Shown one piece after another: positions 38,211 through 45,997 of a stretch of 47,640 bases of DNA. The position numbers and the translations under genes were made by a program. The DNA is from a virus. The DNA lies in the IMG/VR virus record IMGVR_UViG_3300044858_003465, positions 1 to 47,640 of that record; one strand, 5' to 3'. Under the pieces are notes generated by a model, which ran no database searches, was not told the origin of the DNA, and saw only the letters and a list, made by a program, of their open reading frames with translations. The first letter of the stretch is position 1, and the number at the start of each line of letters is the position of its first letter.

Positions 38211-38675
38211 TCAATACCTCTCGATTGCCCAACGAAGCAGCGCCAAAGCATCTGCTTCGTTATCGTCAACCGGATTGTGACCAAGTGCCTGCATGGCAGT
38301 AATCATCATCAGCTTGTTGGCGTTGCCTTTGCCGGTAGCGTGTTTCTTAATTGTGCCAACTGGCACGCCTTCGTAAGGAATCTTTTTTGTTTCACCCAGT
38401 ACCTCAACTTGACCCATCAGGCCACCATATATCTGAGCCGCGTCGGTGCCAGCGTGGCTGCGAACTTCCTCGAACACAATAATGTCAACAAGGTTAGCGC
38501 TTCTGCCGGGAGATATAACCTCTGACAGCCAACGATTAAAGCGAAGGTTGCGCATCCCGCCGCCTTCAAAACGTTGCGGCTTAAACGATTGGCTACCTGA
38601 AACAATCGAGCCATCGCGGCTTCGCAACGCCCATCCAGTTGTGGTGCCAAGGTCAAGCGAAAGGATGGACTTCAT
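38211..38675 (-). CDS. RuvC-like Holliday junction resolvase
   Basis: The product has 154 residues from ATG 38675, preferred over the upstream ATG because a TGC-TATTAT box lies at 38701-38706. D8 in SILSLDLGTTTGWA, E69/E70 in DIIVFEEV, and the DDNEADA cluster (D137, D138, E140, D142) reproduce the RNase H-fold resolvase catalytic set. It should cleave branched DNA, preparing replicated or recombined DNA for packaging. Confidence 0.85.
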   Translation of the reverse strand: MKSILSLDLGTTTGWALRSRDGSIVSGSQSFKPQRFEGGGMRNLRFNRWLSEVISPGRSANLVDIIVFEEVRSHAGTDAAQIYGGLMGQVEVLGETKKIPYEGVPVGTIKKHATGKGNANKLMMITAMQALGHNPVDDNEADALALLRWAIERY

Positions 38676-38700
38676 TGGCGATGAAGCGAGGGTCATCGCC

Positions 38701-38706
38701 ATAATA
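38701..38706 (-). promoter_or_regulatory. Extended -10 promoter of the resolvase gene
   Basis: TGC-TATTAT on the minus strand, 25 bases before the ATG at 38675. A TTGACA lies only 11 bases upstream of the hexamer, too close to act as its -35. Confidence 0.65.
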
Positions 38707-38719
38707 GCATGGCGCTATG

Positions 38720-38923
38720 TCAAGCGCAGGTTACCCTTTTAACGTCGCCACAGGTTTTGCAGTGCAGGATGTAAATAGCCTTTACTGGAAGCTCCGTAAG
38801 CGTGCCATCGTCAAGCCTTTCGTGAACTCGTGTAATTCCAATAGTTTCCCATTCGTGCTCATGTCTTTTGGGCTCGGGCTCGTTCCAGTAGCCGCTAATC
38901 AAAAATGCAAAAAGTCGTTTCAT
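38720..38923 (-). CDS. Small protein with a CxxC motif
   Basis: The product has 67 residues from ATG 38923 (MKRLFAFLISGYWNEPEPKR). The N-terminal hydrophobic run might be a short anchor. HCKTCGDVKRVTCA at the end has a Cys pair and a third Cys, a possible metal site with His. The promoter is TGC-TAAGAT at 38950-38955. Its function is unknown. Confidence 0.6.
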   Translation of the reverse strand: MKRLFAFLISGYWNEPEPKRHEHEWETIGITRVHERLDDGTLTELPVKAIYILHCKTCGDVKRVTCA

Positions 38924-38949
38924 GGTGCGCTTGTTGTGTGGGCCTTGGT

Positions 38950-38986
38950 ATCTTAGCACAAAAAAGGCGAGCTTATGACGCTCGCC
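38950..38986 (-). promoter_or_regulatory. Cassette junction: terminator and extended -10
   Basis: GGCGAGC/GCTCGCC (38966-38972 with 38980-38986) followed by TTTTTT ends the 39013 gene transcript. TGC-TAAGAT (hexamer 38950-38955) follows directly and drives the 38720 gene; the leader ends GCGCACCATG. Confidence 0.85.
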
Positions 38987-39012
38987 CTAAAGTGTTTGCC
39001 TAGCGCCTGGCC

Positions 39013-39279
39013 CTAGCCGTATGGTAGCTCAAAATGAGCGTGCGCTATTCTGGCTTGCGCATCTTTCTCAAGACACTCTAAGGCTTCCGCTGGCAACAGA
39101 AGCTCGATACATTCATCGGCGCCGATTGCGGTGCGTGCATAGCAGGAGTCCTCCCTGATGCCTTCAAAGTCAGGTGTGTTCAGTCCGATGCTGCCGGGCT
39201 CGCTCCACTCAAGGGAAAGCAACCAGTCGCAAACTTCTGGAGACGGCAGGTGTTCGTCTCGAATTTGTGCTTTGGGCAT
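39013..39279 (-). CDS. Orphan protein
   Basis: The product has 88 residues (MPKAQIRDEHLPSPEVCDWL ... AHFELPYG), acidic with a helix near LLLPAEALECLEKDAQARIA. It is separated from the preceding gene by six bases and followed by a strong terminator. Its function is unknown. Confidence 0.65.
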   Translation of the reverse strand: MPKAQIRDEHLPSPEVCDWLLSLEWSEPGSIGLNTPDFEGIREDSCYARTAIGADECIELLLPAEALECLEKDAQARIAHAHFELPYG

Positions 39280-39285
39280 GATTGA

Positions 39286-39765
39286 TTAGGCGATGGGGGT
39301 TTTGGGATCGACTTTGCCGCCAGTCTTGCGCGACGGCGGCTGAGTAAGCGCCGGTTTTACTTTTTCGCCGGCATCGGGGACTTTTTCGGCTTGGGCTTTT
39401 TCTTGCCCTTGCTGCTCTTGCTCTTCTCGTACTTCTCGCTGGACATTTGGGAAAGTGGCGGTTGGGATAGTGCGTGTGTGCTCGATAGATGCCGCCAACC
39501 GGCGGCACTGTGCGTTCAGTTCTTCAAGAAGCCCTGAACGTTCCGCAAGCATAGCAGCGCGGCACTCTTCAAAGGTGGGCCAATAGAAGACGTTTCCTTT
39601 GTCGTCACGCGGAACCTGCCAATTCATGCCAGCAAACTGGCCAAAAGTTTGCGTTTTGCGATCATAGGCAGCGAAAAAGCCGTCGTTTCTTCTTAGCACT
39701 GGCAATGGTGCCATGTCACTTGGATCGCCTGGAATAATCCAGACTTGCTCAACTGTTTCGTTCAT
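39286..39765 (-). CDS. Orphan protein with disordered C-terminus
   Basis: The product has 159 residues. The N-terminal domain (WIIPGDPSDMAPLPVLRRND then FFAAYDRKTQTFGQFAGMNW) is followed by a helix (LLEELNAQCRRLAASIEH) and a long Glu/Gln/Pro/Lys-rich tail. The start overlaps the 39762 stop as ATGA. Its function is unknown. Confidence 0.7.
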   Translation of the reverse strand: MNETVEQVWIIPGDPSDMAPLPVLRRNDGFFAAYDRKTQTFGQFAGMNWQVPRDDKGNVFYWPTFEECRAAMLAERSGLLEELNAQCRRLAASIEHTRTIPTATFPNVQREVREEQEQQGQEKAQAEKVPDAGEKVKPALTQPPSRKTGGKVDPKTPIA

Positions 39766-39914
39766 TTGCCTTTTGGTAGTTTGGCTGCGGATTCGGCTGC
39801 CTTTTTGGCTGCCGTTCTCGTCAGTGTAGCTGCTATTGCTTCCATCCTGCCAGGCGGCGGGATTATTTGGCTAGCTTGTTCAAGGGCGGTCCAATCAGCA
39901 AGGCGACCAATCAT
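39762..39914 (-). CDS. Small helical protein
   Basis: The product has 50 residues from ATG 39914 (MIGRLADWTALEQASQIIPP), with AGGA about seven bases upstream. It is a basic Ala-rich helical protein ending AAESAAKLPKGK. It is the first gene of the leftward block. The longer frame, starting at 40025, would run through a terminator hairpin and is rejected. Confidence 0.6.
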   Translation of the reverse strand: MIGRLADWTALEQASQIIPPPGRMEAIAATLTRTAAKKAAESAAKLPKGK

Positions 39915-39966
39915 GGTGTTCCTGTTACGATGCTTGTCCATTCTACGCCCTGGCGCGGGAGTGTGC

Positions 39967-39972
39967 CATAAT
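39967..39972 (+). promoter_or_regulatory. Extended -10 promoter of the replication operon
   Basis: TGC-CATAAT on the plus strand, one base from the common TGC-TATAAT form. The transcript would start near 39979 and carry the hairpin at 40004-40042 in its leader. Confidence 0.5.
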
Positions 39973-39999
39973 CTGAACCATGCCGTACCAGAGCGGCGC

Positions 40000-40042
40000 A
40001 AAAAAAGGGGTCGGAACGCCGCCAAGCAATTCCGACCCCTTT
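40000..40042 (-). terminator. Leftward intrinsic terminator in the leader of the primase gene
   Basis: AAAGGGGTCGGAA (40004-40016) pairs perfectly with 40030-40042 around a 13-base loop. On the minus strand the stem is followed by seven T residues. It should stop leftward readthrough from the replication operon, and on the plus strand it forms a leader hairpin with a weaker TTTAG end. Confidence 0.8.
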
Positions 40043-40069
40043 AGAACTCACTAACCAGGAAATTTTAGC

Positions 40070-42517
40070 ATGGAGCGTTGGAACCAGTCCAGCGAGCGTA
40101 ACCCCTGCCCGATCTGCGGTCGAACAAAGGACGGCGATTGTCGGACACGGCAAGATGGTGGGATGGTTGTTTGCCATCGCGGCAAGAGCCTGGGGCCTCC
40201 ACAGCGGCTAAGGAAGGGCCAGGTACTGACCGGCGCCGGCGACCGCCAATGGGCCTACACTGGAGAGTCCAGGGATGACAGCCGTGATGCGGCCATATTC
40301 GTGATCCACGTCGAGCAGGAGAACGCCAGTGGCCATGCGCTGCCAGCCTGCCAGCCACAGCCAGCCACAGTCCCCGTGCCGGCAGTAGACAAGGAAGGAA
40401 GCTGCCTGACGACAACGTATCAATACAGGGAAGACTTGCGTACGGTTCGCTACGATTATGAAGGCAATAAAAAGAAAAAATTTATAGTACAATTCTTCTT
40501 CAATGGGCGCTGGCATACAGAGTCTGGGCCTGATACTTGGCCTTTCTACGGATCGCTAGATCCAAACGGCAGTACGTCAGCGCTGGAGGTAGAGGGAGAA
40601 AAGTGTGTTGAGATTCTACGCGCTAACGGGATCGCCGCAATTACACACCCCGGCCACCAGCGAGACGAAACAAGTTGCAGGGCCAGGTATGCTGGACTCG
40701 CTACGGTTGGTATCAAGACCGTTTATTACATTGCCGACAATGATGCGCCTGGCAGAAAGAAGGCTGCATCATTCTTGGCCGCTGCCAAGCTGGCTGGGAT
40801 TGACTTACGGATTATACCTGCTGAGTCAATCTATGAAGTGCCAGACGGCGGGAGCGTTGATGATATGCCACCAGAACAACTCAGTTCTTTAATAGCGGTT
40901 GCGATAAAGGGGGCATCAGGGGCAAAGTTACCAGACCTTAATCGCGTCAGTTATGGCGCAATTAAGAAAGCCCTGCAAGAGTTTTACGAAACCAGCCCAA
41001 GTTCGAGTGCTGATATTCAGGCCGGCATCGCGGATATTGCCAGCGCCCATGATGCCTCAACGTTTGACGTTAGAAGGGTTTGGGATTCGCTTGAAGATGA
41101 CCGGCAGGTAGAAAGCGAAGCTCTCGGCGCTAGTGCTGCGATTGTCGCAAGACAAGGCATAGCAGATAAGCGCAAGGCCGTTAGGCTAGCTGACTACTTG
41201 CCGGAGTCGATTTGCAATGCTGTTGAAACGATAACAGCCAACCTCGCTTGCGATCCGCTAACGGCTGTATCTGTTGTGCTCACCACCGCTGCCGGCGTGC
41301 TCAAGGCGGGCCATCGAGTTGATGCAGGCGATGGGCTGTTTGTTAAACAGCCGGTGATTTGGCTGCTTTTGTCTGGCCCTTCCGGCAGTGGCAAGAGTCC
41401 AATAATGCAGCACCTTTGCTATTCTCGCCTGAAACCTATACACAATCATTACAAATTCTTGAGCGACAATGCTCAAGCCGCTTACGACGCTAGGTACGGT
41501 GGCATGGCCAAGAATGTTCGCCCAGAAGAACCTAGGCCATTTATGACATGCCTTACAAACTTTTCGACCGAAGAGTTTGGCAGGATTTTAGGCGACAATC
41601 ACAGTGTCGGCCTTGGGACTTTCATTTATTCTGAAGAGATTAAGTCCATTCTTGGCAACTTTGACGAATACAAAGCCCATGGCAAGGGCAAGGGCAAGGA
41701 AACATTCCTATGCTTATTCGATGGCATTGTTGATCCATCGCTTCGTGTTGGCCGCAGGGCAAAGCCGGTCGAAGGCAAGGTCCAGAATGCGTTGCTTGGC
41801 GGTGTTCAACCTGGCGTATTTCGCAAGATGGTCGAAGAAGGCGACGACGCTGGCTTGTTTGCTCGGTGTTTGATGGTCCCATTGATTGACGATTATGTAG
41901 AGCCTAACTTTTTTCGCTCGCCGGAAGAGTTGATGGCAGTACACATGGCTGAGCAATGCCTAGAGAACTTTTATTTGCGCTGCATGGAGGTAGCGCCGCT
42001 TGTTTTAAGACTTGAAAAGGAAGCGGTTGATTTGTTTGTTCTGTTATCACGCGACACTTACGACAAGTCAAAAATGGTAGCGCTCGAATCGCAAAGAGCT
42101 GTGCTAGGCAAAAGACTCGGCTATGTTCTGCAAGTTGCGCTTGCCATGCACCTATGCCGCGTTGCTGCCGGCGAAGAGGGCGTAGATGAGCTGTTTCTTT
42201 CCAAAAACACTTTAGCTAGGTCAGTGATCTTGGTTGACTTGTTACAAAGTTACGCGATTGTGGAGCAGCAAGAATCGCAGATGCAGCGTCATGGCGCTTT
42301 CGATATTAACAGAAGGATACATAACTTTGCAAAAGCGAACGATGGCGTTACTGCATCGCGCTTCTTTTCGAGCTGTGTTCCGATTAAGCATCGTAAAGAC
42401 ATGAAGGTGTCCGAGGTCAAGGCTGCAATGGATCAACTGGTTTCGATGGAGCTTGGCGAGTGGCGTGTCAAAGGTAAAACGCAAACTTTTGTAGCGCTTG
42501 GGAGGTTCCCAGATTAA
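40070..42517 (+). CDS. Primase-helicase (zinc ribbon, TOPRIM, DUF3987 ATPase)
   Basis: The product has 815 residues. Zinc ligands Cys13, Cys16, Cys24 and Cys35 (NPCPICGRT ... GMVVCHRG) form the N-terminal ribbon. The TOPRIM domain shows EVEGEK (E175) and IADND (D223, D225). The C-terminal RecA-like domain has Walker A GPSGSGKS (436-443) and a long DUF3987-type body (SVGLGTFIYSEEIKSILGNF). It synthesises primers and probably unwinds DNA for the host polymerase. An AGGA site lies nine bases before the ATG. Confidence 0.9.
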   Translation: MERWNQSSERNPCPICGRTKDGDCRTRQDGGMVVCHRGKSLGPPQRLRKGQVLTGAGDRQWAYTGESRDDSRDAAIFVIHVEQENASGHALPACQPQPATVPVPAVDKEGSCLTTTYQYREDLRTVRYDYEGNKKKKFIVQFFFNGRWHTESGPDTWPFYGSLDPNGSTSALEVEGEKCVEILRANGIAAITHPGHQRDETSCRARYAGLATVGIKTVYYIADNDAPGRKKAASFLAAAKLAGIDLRIIPAESIYEVPDGGSVDDMPPEQLSSLIAVAIKGASGAKLPDLNRVSYGAIKKALQEFYETSPSSSADIQAGIADIASAHDASTFDVRRVWDSLEDDRQVESEALGASAAIVARQGIADKRKAVRLADYLPESICNAVETITANLACDPLTAVSVVLTTAAGVLKAGHRVDAGDGLFVKQPVIWLLLSGPSGSGKSPIMQHLCYSRLKPIHNHYKFLSDNAQAAYDARYGGMAKNVRPEEPRPFMTCLTNFSTEEFGRILGDNHSVGLGTFIYSEEIKSILGNFDEYKAHGKGKGKETFLCLFDGIVDPSLRVGRRAKPVEGKVQNALLGGVQPGVFRKMVEEGDDAGLFARCLMVPLIDDYVEPNFFRSPEELMAVHMAEQCLENFYLRCMEVAPLVLRLEKEAVDLFVLLSRDTYDKSKMVALESQRAVLGKRLGYVLQVALAMHLCRVAAGEEGVDELFLSKNTLARSVILVDLLQSYAIVEQQESQMQRHGAFDINRRIHNFAKANDGVTASRFFSSCVPIKHRKDMKVSEVKAAMDQLVSMELGEWRVKGKTQTFVALGRFPD

Positions 42518-42522
42518 GGGGC

Positions 42523-42551
42523 TTGACAAGAAGGGGTCAACGTGCAATGCT
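42523..42551 (+). promoter_or_regulatory. Consensus sigma-70 promoter
   Basis: TTGACA (42523-42528), exactly 17 bases, then AATGCT (42546-42551) preceded by TGC. It is the only promoter here with a perfect -35 at ideal spacing, and it lies about 32 bases before the ATG at 42584. Confidence 0.75.
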
Positions 42552-42583
42552 TGGGTGTCCAACAGAAAAAACTTTTTCTTTCC

Positions 42584-42961
42584 ATGAAAACCTCTCCAGA
42601 CAAGGATCACATTTTTGGGCTTTCCTGCCCTTACAACGGCTTAACGTTTTACGCAACCACTGAAGAGCGCGACTTGGAGGCCGAGGACGTAATCCAAGAG
42701 CATTTACAGGAAGGCGAATGGTCTGAAGACGTAGGCGACGTTTTTGCGTTTACCGTTAGCCATAAAGCTGCGCAGGTTGACGTTAAGCATCCCGAAGGCG
42801 AGCTGGACGAAGATCGCTGCGACGAAAATGGCGATCATTGGCCTAGCAATGTTGACCTTGCTTGCAATTACGCTTTGAAGCCGTTAGCGCCTGACCTACC
42901 GCAAGCCGGATCTGAAAGTTCGCTTTCCGAGTTTGGGCCAAACGACTTACCGCTTGGCTAA
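42584..42961 (+). CDS. Acidic orphan protein in the replication operon
   Basis: The product has 125 residues from ATG 42584 (MKTSPDKDHIFGLSCPYNGL); the longer frame starts within the promoter. It is strongly acidic (EAEDVIQEHLQEGEWSEDVG, ELDEDRCDENGDHW) and could mimic DNA or bind a basic partner. The promoter suggests high expression. No family is recognised. Confidence 0.65.
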   Translation: MKTSPDKDHIFGLSCPYNGLTFYATTEERDLEAEDVIQEHLQEGEWSEDVGDVFAFTVSHKAAQVDVKHPEGELDEDRCDENGDHWPSNVDLACNYALKPLAPDLPQAGSESSLSEFGPNDLPLG

Positions 42962-42978
42962 CTTGCCCCGCTTCATGC

Positions 42979-42984
42979 TACACT
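42979..42984 (+). promoter_or_regulatory. Extended -10 promoter of the annealase gene
   Basis: TGC-TACACT on the plus strand, 22 bases before the ATG at 43007. A TTGGCT at 42954-42959 is a weak, slightly distant -35 candidate. Confidence 0.65.
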
Positions 42985-43006
42985 CTTTTAGTCCGAACGC
43001 TTCCCC

Positions 43007-43735
43007 ATGACACGATCCTCAACCGCTCCCCCGCAAGCGGTAGCACCGCCAACGCAAGCGCCGCCACCAATGGCGCAACCTATTGCACCAATCCCGCTCA
43101 TTGCGCCTCCTAGACCTTTCCTGCTCGAAGCAATCGCCGCTGCCAAAGCAGACTTTGGCGATCTTAGCAAGGATAGCGACAACCCTTACCTCAAGTCAAA
43201 GTTTCTGGGACTGCCAGGCTTGCTTAGGGCAGTTGAGCCAGCATTGCTTGACCAGGGCATTGTTATTTATTCGCAAATGCTTTGCGATCAAGGCAACTGG
43301 GTCATGCGAACTACCCTTGCATTCAAGGATGGTTCGGAAGAGCTGTCTTCGGATTTTCCCGTAAACGATATGACCACCATGCACAAAACGGCTGGGCATG
43401 TCAAATACGGTGTCCGTTACAACTTGTTTGCGTTGCTAAGCATCTGCCCTGAGGCAGACGATGATGGCAACAGCGTTGTTTACCCTGGCGAAAAGCCCCC
43501 ATCAACGCAACTCCCTGGCTTGCCTGCTCCCGCCTCTTGGCCGGCACCGGGTCAGCAAGTGCAACAACCTCAGGCGGTCTTTCCGCAGCCGGCATCACAC
43601 CCCGGCTACCAACCACAGCCGCCGATGGCGCCCAATTACGCCACTACACCCCAGGGTTGGCCAATCATTTCAACCATGCCGCCTGGCATGGTTAATCCCG
43701 TCCAGCCTCTTCCCGTCCTTTCGCAACCTTCCTGA
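43007..43735 (+). CDS. ERF-family single-strand annealing protein
   Basis: The product has 242 residues. A Pro/Ala-rich N-terminal arm (1-35) precedes the ERF core (about 37-155), with DSDNPYLKSKFLGLPGLLRA, the Q-x-x-G-x-x-x-x-Y-x-x-R-Y-x-L-like segment HKTAGHVKYGVRYNLFALLS, and an acidic end ICPEADDDGN, typical of ERF annealases. A disordered Pro/Gln tail follows. It should anneal complementary strands during recombination together with the nuclease two genes downstream. Confidence 0.88.
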   Translation: MTRSSTAPPQAVAPPTQAPPPMAQPIAPIPLIAPPRPFLLEAIAAAKADFGDLSKDSDNPYLKSKFLGLPGLLRAVEPALLDQGIVIYSQMLCDQGNWVMRTTLAFKDGSEELSSDFPVNDMTTMHKTAGHVKYGVRYNLFALLSICPEADDDGNSVVYPGEKPPSTQLPGLPAPASWPAPGQQVQQPQAVFPQPASHPGYQPQPPMAPNYATTPQGWPIISTMPPGMVNPVQPLPVLSQPS

Positions 43736-44358
43736 TGGCTTCCCGTAACAGACTCGCTTTTTGGGTTAATGATCGCAAGAGCGCTGCAAACCAGCCTGAC
43801 TACAAAGGCAAGTTTGAGCTTTCTTGGGAATTACTACAGGAAGCAAATGCTGCATTTAGCGCAGGTCAGTACGAAACTGACTACAACGGCCAGCCGTGCA
43901 TTAAGCTCGACGTTGGGCTTTACCTGCAACCAGTTAATCCCGGCGACAAGAAGCCGTGCCTGTCCGGCAGTGTTTCGACCTTGACCGAGACACAAAATAG
44001 CGCCCTTGCACGCCAACAGGCTGCGCAGGGGTATGCCCAAGCGCCCCAACAACAAGCGCCTCAGCAACCTCAGTACGCACAGCCACAGCAGCCCCAGGGC
44101 TATCCGCCCCAGGCGGCTCCCCAGGGTTACGCGCAAGCGCCACAGCCAACACAACCTCAGGCGCAACCTCAGCAGTTCCAGCAGCCGCAACCGCAGCCGG
44201 CCTATCAGCAGCAGGCTCCACAGGGTTACGCGCAGCCCCCGGCACAGCCTCAAGCGCCTATGCCCGTTGCCCCTCCAGCACCCGTTCAGCCCATGCCTGG
44301 CGCGATCCACGGCCAACCACCTGCTGGCCTTGTCCCCCAACTTCCCCCCGGCTTCTGA
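43735..44358 (+). CDS. Single-strand-binding-like protein with Pro/Gln tail (tentative)
   Basis: The product has 207 residues. Residues 1-85 form a compact domain (RLAFWVNDRKSAANQPDYKG, KLDVGLYLQPVNPGDKKP), followed by about 120 residues of Pro/Gln/Tyr/Ala-rich repeats such as GYAQAPQ. A small domain plus a disordered tail, between annealase and nuclease, is the organisation of many phage SSB proteins, but the tail does not end in the usual acidic tip. It is translationally coupled to the ERF gene (TGATG). Confidence 0.6.
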   Translation: MASRNRLAFWVNDRKSAANQPDYKGKFELSWELLQEANAAFSAGQYETDYNGQPCIKLDVGLYLQPVNPGDKKPCLSGSVSTLTETQNSALARQQAAQGYAQAPQQQAPQQPQYAQPQQPQGYPPQAAPQGYAQAPQPTQPQAQPQQFQQPQPQPAYQQQAPQGYAQPPAQPQAPMPVAPPAPVQPMPGAIHGQPPAGLVPQLPPGF

Positions 44359-44363
44359 TCCTG

Positions 44364-45260
44364 GTGCCTGAACTGCAACTACTCCCGGCTCAGTCGGGAG
44401 TTTTTTTTAGAGACGAAGATCATCGGTATTTTTATCGGACTCCACAGGAGCAGATCGAAGTCCCATCGTCTTCGCATATCATCGAGCTTGCTGGCGGCAA
44501 GGATTTTCCAAAAGAGCATTGGAAGCAATCCTTGATGCGCAAGGGGCTTACCGATATGGGCGCCGAGTATTTCATGGATCGAGTTCGAGACATCCGCGCA
44601 GACATTGGTACAAGGCTGCATGACATGGTTGGCTTGTCACTTGGCTCTTTCGAGCAGGAGAAAATTAGCGCTGATTTTCACAGAGACACGGAAGCTGCTA
44701 TCATTCATTCTCTTTGGTATGACTACGTTAGGCCGCGTATTGGCAAGGTGTATGTCATCGAAGAGCCGATGATCCACCCTGGCGGCTGCTACGGTTTTAC
44801 GCCTGACCTTATTGCTGAAGTTGACGGGATTCTAAGCGTTTGTGATTGGAAGACCAATCAGCCGGAGCATTTTGCTGAACGCTATAAGCGCCTATGCGAT
44901 TACGCTCCTGATGACAAGATTCTTGCTAGTATCTGCGAACTTCTTACAAAAGTTGACGCCGAAGCCGGCAAGGTGAGGGAGTCTACTTTTAAGGTGCGCG
45001 GTGGCTGGCAAATGCAACAAGGGTCTTACGCTTTTGGTGTCGAAGCCGTGGCCGGCCTGCGCGTTGAGCGCGGGATCAATTTTGGCTTGAGCGTCGATGG
45101 CGTCAGCGAAAAAACCTGGAATCGGCCTGACCTTGACCAGGGATGGCTTCAGTTTGCCGGTGGCCTTGCGCTTCACCACCAAAGAAAGGCGGCATCTGGC
45201 GGCCATCCGGTCTTTGGGGCTGCACTTAACGCGCTTGGCCCATTGATGCACGCTCGATAG
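44364..45260 (+). CDS. PD-(D/E)XK exonuclease
   Basis: The product has 298 residues from GTG 44364. FRDEDHRYFY and then VPSSSHIIEL match the N-terminal signature of Cas4/RecB-like phage nucleases; H86 in GTRLHDM, E134, D148 in FTPDLIAEVDG, and D161-x-K163 in CDWKT form the catalytic set. It probably degrades one strand to feed the annealase. An intrinsic terminator lies within codons 6-15 (44381-44408), so full expression needs readthrough. Confidence 0.85.
   Translation: MPELQLLPAQSGVFFRDEDHRYFYRTPQEQIEVPSSSHIIELAGGKDFPKEHWKQSLMRKGLTDMGAEYFMDRVRDIRADIGTRLHDMVGLSLGSFEQEKISADFHRDTEAAIIHSLWYDYVRPRIGKVYVIEEPMIHPGGCYGFTPDLIAEVDGILSVCDWKTNQPEHFAERYKRLCDYAPDDKILASICELLTKVDAEAGKVRESTFKVRGGWQMQQGSYAFGVEAVAGLRVERGINFGLSVDGVSEKTWNRPDLDQGWLQFAGGLALHHQRKAASGGHPVFGAALNALGPLMHAR
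44381..44408 (+). terminator. Intrinsic terminator inside the nuclease gene's start
   Basis: ACTCCCG (44381-44387) pairs with CGGGAGT (44395-44401) around a seven-base loop, followed by seven T residues. It lies 23 bases after the stop of the SSB-like gene and about 17 bases after the GTG start of the nuclease. Confidence 0.8.
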
Positions 45261-45265
45261 CGTGC

Positions 45266-45271
45266 TACGCT
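45266..45271 (+). promoter_or_regulatory. Extended -10 promoter of the cyAbrB-like gene
   Basis: TGC-TACGCT on the plus strand, six bases after the nuclease stop and 33 bases before the ATG at 45305. No clear -35. Confidence 0.6.
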
Positions 45272-45304
45272 TTCACAGGTCACACATTCATCCCTTTCCT
45301 TCCA

Positions 45305-45997
45305 ATGGCAACCCGCACCAAGAAAGCCCCTGAGGCTGAGATCGAGATTACTGAAGTCGGTCCTACCGATGCTGTCGAAGAAAACCTTGTTGACACTGAT
45401 TACGACGCAGGCGGCGAGCCTGGCGACTACCAAGAGCCCGGCGAAGACGACGGCTTGGAAGAGTTGCTCGATGCCCAAGTCGATGCTCAAGTCACCGATG
45501 CCGAAGTTGCTCCCGAAGCTCCCGAAGCTCCCGAAGAGGCCCCTGAGCTTCCCGCTCGCCTTGTCGGCCAAGAGCTGCTGGACTTCTACAACGCCAAGAA
45601 GGCCGAAGGTTGGAAGCATAACGCGATCGGTTTTCATGCCGGCTATGTTTCCATTACCAGGACCGGCCAGCAACGATTCCAGAAGTCTGCCTTCAATGAG
45701 GAATGGCTCAAGGTTACGGGCGTCATCGAAGAGAGCGAATCTACCTCCGGTGGCGGTCGATCCCATGCCGGCGAGACTCGCGCTCGGGTCACTGGTCAAG
45801 GCGTGCTGCTGGTCAGCCAGCTCGCCGTTAATCGAGTGGGCGCAGTCGCTGGCGAGGTGTTCGCCGTTTCCTATCCTGCCGATGGCCAGATCCTGTTGAC
45901 CACCACGGGAACCGTCGAAGCCGTTATCCCACGGGGCAAGCGGGCCGCCACTGAGCAGGCAGGAACACCCCTGCTCGATCAGACTTCCGAAGCCTGA
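45305..45997 (+). CDS. cyAbrB-like transcriptional regulator
   Basis: The product has 230 residues. An acidic disordered arm (1-80) precedes a domain at about 84-140 (LVGQELLDFYNAKKAEGWKH, then FHAGYVSITRTGQQRF and WLKVTGV). It matches the order L-x-G-x-x-L-L...GY...G-x-x-R...F...A-K-G of cyanobacterial AbrB proteins. The second part at about 155-205 (ARVTGQGVLLVSQLAVNRVG, GEVFAVSY..GQILLT) matches their C-terminal domain. Host cyAbrB proteins control carbon and nitrogen genes, so this may redirect host transcription or control phage genes. The acidic arm is unusual. Confidence 0.75.
   Translation: MATRTKKAPEAEIEITEVGPTDAVEENLVDTDYDAGGEPGDYQEPGEDDGLEELLDAQVDAQVTDAEVAPEAPEAPEEAPELPARLVGQELLDFYNAKKAEGWKHNAIGFHAGYVSITRTGQQRFQKSAFNEEWLKVTGVIEESESTSGGGRSHAGETRARVTGQGVLLVSQLAVNRVGAVAGEVFAVSYPADGQILLTTTGTVEAVIPRGKRAATEQAGTPLLDQTSEA

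Noticed and set aside
39915-40025. N-terminal extension of the 39762 gene
   Set aside because: Translation from 40025 would begin within the terminator stem; the ATG at 39914 has a good AGGA site.
43850-44358. Pro/Gln repeats as a separate repeat element
   Set aside because: They are in frame within the SSB-like gene and read as a disordered protein tail, not as a DNA repeat.
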